From the NCBI GenBank assembly GCA_029251065.1, contig JAQXEB010000208.1, forward strand, positions 1 through 10,294: a stretch of 10,294 nucleotides of DNA, written 5' to 3'. A program made the translations under genes and the position numbers. Within the stretch, counting starts at the first letter, position 1, and each line of letters opens with the position of its first letter. Source of the DNA: Luminiphilus sp. (GTDB taxonomy: Bacteria; Pseudomonadota; Gammaproteobacteria; Pseudomonadales; Halieaceae). Of this stretch, positions 6,787-10,294 are shown piece after piece. The notes below the pieces were generated by a model. That model worked only from the letters and a program-made list of their open reading frames with translations. It did no database searches and had not been told where the DNA came from.

Positions 6787-7490
6787 TGTTCCTTTTGTCC
6801 CAGATTGGCGTGAATAACGGAGCCATTGGCCACAGGACTCTCGTGGGCCCAAACCACCACTTTGGCAATTTCTTCAGGTTTTACGAGTCGGCCAAAACTG
6901 TTTTGCGAGCCAATTTCGCGCATGAGGTCGACATCGCCGCCCAGATGTTGCTTCAACATCTCGGTGTCGGTAAATCCAGGACAAACCATTGCCGTGTGTA
7001 TGCCTGAGCCGCTCAAATCTTGACATGTCGCTCGCATTTGACCGAGCTGGGCATGCTTACTGATCACGTAACTGTAGGCGCCGGAGACCGCTTTTTCTGA
7101 CAGCGTAGAGCCCACGTAAATAATACTGGACCCCGCCGCCATAGAGCCAATAAGTTCACGATTAAGCGTGTTTACCGCCAGGACATTAACAGCCATTACA
7201 CGCATCAGCGCCTGCGTTTCACAGTCATTGGCGGTGTCTTTGAGCATCAGTGATGCGTTATGGATAAGGGTGATGCGCCCGCCATCCGCCATCAGATGTG
7301 CTTTGCACTCGGTCGCCGCTCGCAGTGCACCCTCGTCAGAGCCGAGGTCCGCCGCGACGTTGACAACACCGGCCACAGGGCTGGGGCGTCTGGCAATATT
7401 AATCACTGAAAAGCCCTTTGCTATGAACTGCTCGGCAGTGGCCGCACCTATTCCCGAGCTGGCTCCTGTAATAATGGCAGTATCGTTCAT
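6783..7490 (-). CDS. short-chain dehydrogenase/reductase (SDR)
   Basis: This is an NAD(P)-dependent oxidoreductase of the classical SDR family, 235 residues, with unknown substrate. The cofactor loop is TGASSGIG (8-15). Arg34-Arg35 after the second strand (NIARRPS) suggests a preference for NADP. HNAS at 77-80 replaces the usual NNAG; Asn102 lies in the helix-4 site (AVNVL). The catalytic set is Ser128 (VGSTLS) with Tyr141 and Lys145 (YVISK). A PGFTDTEM segment at 171-178 follows, as in many SDRs including sepiapterin-reductase-like ones. It is translationally coupled to the transporter gene (4-nt overlap) and divergent from the PTPS-like gene. Sepiapterin reductases act one step after PTPS in tetrahydrobiopterin synthesis, so a pterin substrate is an attractive guess, but nothing in this protein proves it. 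Confidence 0.9.
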   Translation of the reverse strand: MNDTAIITGASSGIGAATAEQFIAKGFSVINIARRPSPVAGVVNVAADLGSDEGALRAATECKAHLMADGGRITLIHNASLMLKDTANDCETQALMRVMAVNVLAVNTLNRELIGSMAAGSSIIYVGSTLSEKAVSGAYSYVISKHAQLGQMRATCQDLSGSGIHTAMVCPGFTDTEMLKQHLGGDVDLMREIGSQNSFGRLVKPEEIAKVVVWAHESPVANGSVIHANLGQKEH

Positions 7491-7635
7491 ACGAATTTGT
7501 AAAGACCTCTTGTTTAATCGCAGGTTATCCTACGCGACAATCATCGGCTAGGATTGCTTGCTCGGGGTTGTGGGGTCTTTTTTGCCATAACGCGACTGTT
7601 GGTCCCGCTCTTTGCGTCAAAAAAAGGAATGTTCA
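7491..7635. promoter_or_regulatory. divergent control region between the SDR and PTPS-like genes
   Basis: The 145-bp gap must carry both promoters. I find no convincing -35/-10 pair on either strand; CATAAC at 7586-7591 is the best rightward -10-like string and lacks a partner. An inverted repeat is present, ATCCTA (7527-7532) and TAGGAT (7549-7554) with a 16-bp spacer. Within it CAATC (7538-7542) mirrors GATTG (7552-7556). The dyad lies near the middle of the gap and could serve as an operator for one or both genes, but arms this short arise easily by chance. Confidence 0.35.
7624..7628 (+). promoter_or_regulatory. ribosome binding site selecting a TTG start for the PTPS-like gene
   Basis: AAGGA is 7 nt before TTG at 7636-7638, ideal spacing. 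An in-frame TTG at 7612 would lie upstream of this site, and the nearby ATG at 7629 is in another frame and ends after 11 codons. Confidence 0.65.
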
Positions 7636-8121
7636 TTGACACGATTGACTACGCTTCACATTGAAAAAGAAGCTCACAAATTCTCCGCCGCTCACTACAC
7701 TATTTTTTCGGCGACCGAGCGCGAACGTTTACACGGACACAACTATTTTGTGTCCGTCCGCATTGTCGCAACAATGGGGAACAATGGGTTTTCGGCGGAC
7801 TACAACGTTTATAAGAAACGGATCAAAGCACTTTGCGATCGATACGATGAGTACATGTTGTTGCCCGAGTTTTCGCCTTATCAAACACTGGCATACGAAG
7901 GTGATGAAATTCACGCCACCTTTAACGGGACAGTACTTAAGTTTCGCAGTGATGAAACCTGGGTTTTACCGGTTGCAAATGTCACGGTGGAGGAGTTATC
8001 GCACCTACTGCTCAATGAACTCGTTGGGCTGGCTGACGATCCCGATTTAGTGGAGGTCGAGCTGACAGTGTCCTCGGGAAGTGGTCAGGCAGGCTCCGCC
8101 GTTTGGTGTCTCAGCGAATAA
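7636..8121 (+). CDS. 6-pyruvoyl-tetrahydropterin synthase-like protein with an altered active site
   Basis: The protein has 161 residues and the T-fold of the PTPS/QueD family, which converts dihydroneopterin triphosphate to pterins or to the queuosine precursor CPH4. The zinc ligands are all present: His20 in FSAAH and His33/His35 in LHGHNY. GFSADY (51-56) fits the family's G-x-V-x-D-F. The catalytic residues do not fit standard enzymes. The QueD cysteine (C-x-x-x-H-G-H) is absent; Arg29 stands there, and Glu30 sits three residues before HGH, as I recall for the PTPS-III type of Plasmodium and some bacteria. The Asp-His dyad (LDH) reads YDE (70-72), so His is replaced by Glu72. The C-terminal catalytic Glu aligns with Ser147 in VSSGSGQ. 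The fold is clear; the reaction is open. It may use different chemistry, bind a pterin without turnover, or be regulatory. The TTG start is chosen from the ribosome site. Confidence 0.85.
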   Translation: MTRLTTLHIEKEAHKFSAAHYTIFSATERERLHGHNYFVSVRIVATMGNNGFSADYNVYKKRIKALCDRYDEYMLLPEFSPYQTLAYEGDEIHATFNGTVLKFRSDETWVLPVANVTVEELSHLLLNELVGLADDPDLVEVELTVSSGSGQAGSAVWCLSE

Positions 8122-8179
8122 TTCAAAGAAAGTTTCATTTTTTTGGAACTTTTCCATTTCAATGTGTTCTTAACTTATG

Positions 8180-8300
8180 TCCAGCAGATGGCGTTGCGGC
8201 GGGTGCAGTGCGAGGGAAACATCTGAGGGTCAGATGAGTGATCATCTCCCGATTTGAGTGGCTCCTTTAATTCGCCGGCTTTTTAGCCGGCGTTTTTTTT
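8180..8300 (+). ncRNA. candidate structured 3' UTR or small RNA ending in an intrinsic terminator
   Basis: Between the PTPS-like stop and the terminator lie about 150 nt without a credible gene. Two hairpins are mutually exclusive. CATCTGA (8220-8226) pairs with TCAGATG (8230-8236) across a GGG loop. AGATGA (8232-8237) pairs with TCATCT (8242-8247) across GTGA, a GNRA tetraloop, and can be extended by GGG (8227-8229) with CCC (8248-8250) past a two-base bulge. The strong terminator follows. The left boundary given is arbitrary: I see only poor promoter-like strings near 8143-8180. It could be the untranslated tail of the PTPS-like message, an RNA processed from it, or a separately transcribed RNA. 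It matches no RNA family I know (not 6S, SRP RNA or tmRNA). Confidence 0.3.
8273..8300 (+). terminator. strong Rho-independent terminator
   Basis: CGCCGGCT (8273-8280) and AGCCGGCG (8285-8292) form a perfect 8-bp GC-rich stem with a TTTT loop, followed directly by eight T (8293-8300). No T tract exists on the other side, so it works for rightward transcription, ending the PTPS-like transcript before the oppositely oriented thioredoxin gene. A partial echo of the right arm, CCGGCGTTTG, occurs at about 8310-8319. Confidence 0.92.
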
Positions 8301-8337
8301 GGTTTGAAACCGGCGTTTGTTTGTTTGAAAAAAGGTG

Positions 8338-8751
8338 CTAGCGAGCAGGATCGCTTTGATGAATCACGGCCTCTATGGATTCGATTGTTTGCGGTCCAAC
8401 CAACGTCGCAACGAGGTCTCCTGAGGGCGTAATGATGAGTGTCGTGGGCAGTACGGTTGGCCGCGGCAACCCCAGTGCTTGCGAAGGGTCTTCGATGTTT
8501 TGGAAGGTAATGCCTAGGCTGGCAACATCGGCGGCAAGATCGTCACCTTGCTTGCCGTCGAAGTTCACGCCCAAGACAGAGACGTCTTCCCGCTCATCCA
8601 GTCGGCGCAATTCAGGAATCTCTTCTCGACAGGGTTTGCACCATATCGCCCAAAAATTCACGACCTTCCAGCGGTCTGGCTGAGTCATTGGGTCGTCCGA
8701 CGTGCATCCTATGCAGCTAAGACAGAGAAAAATGAGGACCGTTGCACGCAT
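8338..8751 (-). CDS. TlpA-like thioredoxin-fold lipoprotein
   Basis: The family consists of envelope thiol-disulfide reductants of the TlpA/ResA kind, often serving cytochrome c maturation or repair of periplasmic thiols. The protein is short, 137 residues. The N-terminus, RATVLIFLCLSCIGC, looks like a lipoprotein signal with the lipidated Cys at 16. The -3 residue is Cys rather than the usual Leu, so lipidation is likely but not canonical. The active site is WCKPC (37-41), in the context VNFWAIWCKPCREEIPEL that typifies the TlpA group. The cis-proline is Pro102 in VLPTTLII, and GVNFDGKQ resembles the post-active-site strand of ResA-type proteins. The linker after Cys16 is only about a dozen residues, so the domain would lie close to the membrane. 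AAAGGTGA precedes the ATG by about 6-8 nt. It is divergent from wrbA. Confidence 0.88.
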   Translation of the reverse strand: MRATVLIFLCLSCIGCTSDDPMTQPDRWKVVNFWAIWCKPCREEIPELRRLDEREDVSVLGVNFDGKQGDDLAADVASLGITFQNIEDPSQALGLPRPTVLPTTLIITPSGDLVATLVGPQTIESIEAVIHQSDPAR

Positions 8752-8766
8752 CGCGAGTCACCTTTG

Positions 8767-8792
8767 AGAGCGCAATGATTATAGCGCGCTCT
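8767..8792. promoter_or_regulatory. dyad operator flanking the -10 of the thioredoxin promoter
   Basis: AGAGCGC (8767-8773) and GCGCTCT (8786-8792) are perfect 7-bp inverted arms around 12 bp. The spacer holds a consensus -10, TATAAT, on the minus strand (8778-8783), with no good -35 at 16-18 bp. Transcription would start near 8771, giving a leader of about 20 nt. Neither divergent message would contain both arms, so the symmetry acts as DNA rather than as an RNA hairpin. A repressor or other dimeric regulator is the simple reading; the factor is unknown. Confidence 0.55.
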
Positions 8793-8809
8793 GAACCTTG
8801 GCGTCGGCA

Positions 8810-8818
8810 TGCTAAAAT
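8810..8818 (+). promoter_or_regulatory. extended -10 promoter of wrbA
   Basis: TGCTAAAAT fits the extended -10 form TGnTAtAAT with one mismatch. No good -35 lies 17 bp upstream (TCTGAA). The start point would be near 8825, about 26 nt before the wrbA GTG. Confidence 0.45.
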
Positions 8819-8850
8819 GGGCTCATGATGATGCAGTGTAGAGGTAGTCA

Positions 8851-9459
8851 GTGAGCGATCCTTATGTGTTGATTTTATATTATTCTCGCCATGGCTCCAC
8901 AGAAGCAATGGCCCGTCAGGTTGCGCGCGGGGTGTCTCAGGTGAAAGGCGTTGAGGCGCGGCTTAGAACAGTTCCAGCCGTTAGTGCCGAAACGGAGCGG
9001 CCGGTCATTGCTGATGTGCCCGATCAGGGTCCTGTGTATTGCGATCACGAGGACCTGAGCGGATGTGCAGCGCTGGCGCTTGGCAGTCCGACCCGTTTTG
9101 GAAACATGGCGGCCGCACTCAAGTACTTTATCGACAGTACGTCTTCTTTGTGGATCAGCGGTGCGCTGATCGACAAGCCTGCGGGTGTTTTTACCTCGAC
9201 AGCATCACTCCACGGCGGCCAAGAGAGTACGTTGTTGAGCATGGCCTTACCGCTCCTGCACCATGGAATGATCTATGTTGGCTTGCCCTACAGCGCGCCT
9301 GAGCTACAGGCCACTCAGTCTGGAGGAACGCCCTATGGTCCGAGTCATTGGGCGCAAGCAGGGGCGTTAGACGGACAGCTTTCCGAGCACGAGGCGTCGC
9401 TTTGCCAGGCGCTGGGGCGGCGACTCGCGCGCTTTGCGCTAATGGAGGTGCCGGCATGA
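8851..9459 (+). CDS. wrbA: NAD(P)H:quinone oxidoreductase, WrbA type
   Basis: This FMN-dependent flavodoxin-like enzyme, tetrameric in known members, reduces quinones by two electrons and so avoids semiquinone radicals. The protein has 202 residues against 198 in E. coli. The FMN phosphate loop is SRHGSTEAMA (12-21). GSPTRFGNMAAALKYFID (78-95) is the WrbA signature, matching GTPTRFGNM in E. coli. SSLWISGALIDKP (98-110), HGGQESTLLS (121-130), LLHHGMIYVGLPYS (135-148) and GGTPYGPS (158-165) follow in the usual order. These inserts separate it from plain flavodoxins. The GTG start has GAGG 6 nt upstream. It overlaps the next gene by 4 nt (ATGA). Being divergent from a thioredoxin-like gene suggests a shared redox or envelope-stress role, which is inference. 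Confidence 0.95.
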   Translation: MSDPYVLILYYSRHGSTEAMARQVARGVSQVKGVEARLRTVPAVSAETERPVIADVPDQGPVYCDHEDLSGCAALALGSPTRFGNMAAALKYFIDSTSSLWISGALIDKPAGVFTSTASLHGGQESTLLSMALPLLHHGMIYVGLPYSAPELQATQSGGTPYGPSHWAQAGALDGQLSEHEASLCQALGRRLARFALMEVPA

Positions 9460-9824
9460 TGGAACGGGGAGTTTTGACCGGTTGGTTGTGGATTGCCCTC
9501 TGGGTGCTCAGTGGTGCCTTGGTGCTCCAGGGTGGGCTTGAGCTGCTGCAACTCGGTGCGCGTTGGCCAGTTTGGATTCTGTCAGTGCTGCCGTTGCTTG
9601 TGTTTCTCGTAGGTGTCGCGAAAGACAACCTTGTCTGGCTGATTTGGTATTGCTTGCTGCTGCTGTTTTATTTCATCAGTGCAGTTGAAGACACTTTCGC
9701 TCGCCCCAATAACATTATTGTTGTGAGTGGTTTGGTCATTATCGTACTGCTCTTTTGCGTGTGTACCGCCTACCTTCGATTTCGCGGTCGAGAAAAACGT
9801 GGGGTGAACCCCTTTAAGGACTAA
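9456..9824 (+). CDS. DUF2069-family membrane protein
   Basis: This is a small inner-membrane protein of unknown function, 122 residues. Four hydrophobic spans are evident: GWLWIALWVLSGALVLQGGL (9-28), WPVWILSVLPLLVFLVGV (37-54), NLVWLIWYCLLLLFYFIS (58-75) and a last one at about 87-107 (IIVVSGLVIIVLLFCVC). The 'LLLLFYF..AVEDTF' stretch after the third span and the basic tail RFRGREKRG are typical of the family. The protein would be about 30 residues longer if an upstream frame start were used. The ATG at 9456 is preferred because GGAGG (9444-9448) precedes it by 7 nt and it forms an ATGA overlap with the wrbA stop. A second ATG follows immediately. DUF2069 genes commonly sit beside wrbA in pseudomonad-like bacteria, as far as I recall. 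Confidence 0.88.
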   Translation: MMERGVLTGWLWIALWVLSGALVLQGGLELLQLGARWPVWILSVLPLLVFLVGVAKDNLVWLIWYCLLLLFYFISAVEDTFARPNNIIVVSGLVIIVLLFCVCTAYLRFRGREKRGVNPFKD

Positions 9825-9827
9825 GAC

Positions 9828-10294
9828 ATGGATTTGTTAAAGGCCATATGGCGCATTCTTTCCGGTATCAGCAAGGCCATCACGGTTCTGGTTCCGCTGG
9901 TGTTCGTCGGTGTTTTCCTTGTTGCCTTATCGGTGGGTGTGTCTGAGGGGACGCCTGCACCATTGCCTGAAAAGGCGGGTCTGCTGATTGCGCCAAGCGG
10001 CACGCTGGTTGAGAGTAAAGCGCCGCTGGAGCCACTGGATGCGTTGTTTGCCAATGATCTTGCGGGCGAGACACTGCTTGCGACCGTGATCGAAGGGATC
10101 GATGCGGCGGCTCAGGATGACCGAATCACCTCAATCGTTTTGAATGTTGAAAACCTAATGGGTCCCTCGACGAGTCAAGCGATGGAGATCATCGAGGCGT
10201 TAGACCGGTTCTCAGACAGCGGTAAGCCTATTGTCGCTGTTGGTGATTACTTTACGCAGTCTCAATACCTTCTCGCCTCGCAGGCGGATGAGAT
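9828..10294 (+). CDS. sppA: signal peptide peptidase SppA, 67K type (5' part only)
   Basis: SppA is a membrane-bound serine protease that degrades signal peptides left after export. The reading frame is open from ATG 9828 to the window end, 155 codons. AAGGA lies 7 nt upstream of the start, and the gap after the DUF2069 gene is only 3 nt, so it continues the operon. An N-terminal membrane anchor is clear (TVLVPLVFVGVFLVALSVGV, about 19-38). The following region resembles the E. coli enzyme: DDRITSIVLNVENL matches the DDRNITGIVMDLKNF region, and SGKPIVAVGDYFTQSQYLLA (129-148) matches the SGKPVYAVGENYSQGQYYLA region. The catalytic Lys and Ser (209 and 409 in E. coli) lie beyond the window, so activity cannot be judged. 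Confidence 0.93.
   Translation, partial: MDLLKAIWRILSGISKAITVLVPLVFVGVFLVALSVGVSEGTPAPLPEKAGLLIAPSGTLVESKAPLEPLDALFANDLAGETLLATVIEGIDAAAQDDRITSIVLNVENLMGPSTSQAMEIIEALDRFSDSGKPIVAVGDYFTQSQYLLASQADE

Noticed and set aside
8188..8226. 12-codon frame starting ATG GCG TTG in the region after the PTPS-like gene.
   Set aside because: There is no ribosome site before it and no recognisable product; it is consistent with chance.
9191..9628. 145-codon minus-strand frame across wrbA and the DUF2069 gene.
   Set aside because: It is antisense to two well-supported genes and its product is rich in Ser, Pro, Arg and Ala without any domain I recognise.
1..10294. Searched for tRNA, rRNA, CRISPR arrays, insertion sequences, attachment sites and toxin-antitoxin or phage-defence genes.
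   Set aside because: None seen. All sizeable frames belong to metabolic, redox or envelope families, and no regularly spaced repeats or transposase motifs occur.

Overview
This window looks like chromosomal core sequence from a gammaproteobacterium of the Pseudomonas/Cellvibrio/marine OM60 type. The dCTP deaminase is almost the pseudomonad form. The runs purM-purN-DUF3108 facing DUF2066-permease-hda, and wrbA-DUF2069-sppA, match gene neighbourhoods I recall from Pseudomonas and its marine relatives. Base composition is moderate and looks even throughout. I see no insertion sequence, integrase, CRISPR array, tRNA or rRNA.

Layout. (1) 1-646: a probable tail of an upstream gene, then dcd (+). 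(2) 668-3098 (-): an overlapping operon purM > purN > DUF3108 protein, giving two steps of purine synthesis plus a secreted protein. (3) 3187-6011 (+): a divergent operon of a secreted DUF2066 protein, an AI-2E/PerM-type membrane protein and Hda, the partner that switches off DnaA. The purine and DUF2066 operons share an 88-bp control region with a near-perfect 13-bp direct repeat. (4) 6019-8300: a module that breaks up the housekeeping block. It holds an SDR oxidoreductase and a YhhQ-type queuosine-precursor transporter (-, overlapping) and, divergently, a 6-pyruvoyl-tetrahydropterin-synthase-like protein (+). The last keeps the zinc site but lacks several catalytic residues. About 150 nt of RNA with two competing hairpins and a strong terminator follow it. 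(5) 8338-10294: a TlpA-like thioredoxin lipoprotein (-), divergent from the wrbA > DUF2069 > sppA operon (+, sppA cut by the window end). The control region here has a dyad that flanks a perfect TATAAT.

How the genes fit together. Much of the window concerns nucleotides and replication: dcd makes dUTP for thymidylate, purM and purN make purines, and hda limits initiation. The right end concerns redox and envelope quality control (thioredoxin, flavin quinone reductase, signal-peptide peptidase). The middle module brings together two themes linked through GTP-derived chemistry, pterins and 7-deazaguanines. It is the part most worth following up.

Gene packing is tight, with stop/start overlaps at purM/purN, DUF2066/permease, SDR/transporter, wrbA/DUF2069 (4 nt each) and purN/DUF3108 (10 nt). 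Non-ATG starts are unusually common: seven of thirteen genes with a visible start appear to begin with GTG or TTG. No gene-free stretch exceeds 300 bases; the longest, 8122-8337, is described below.
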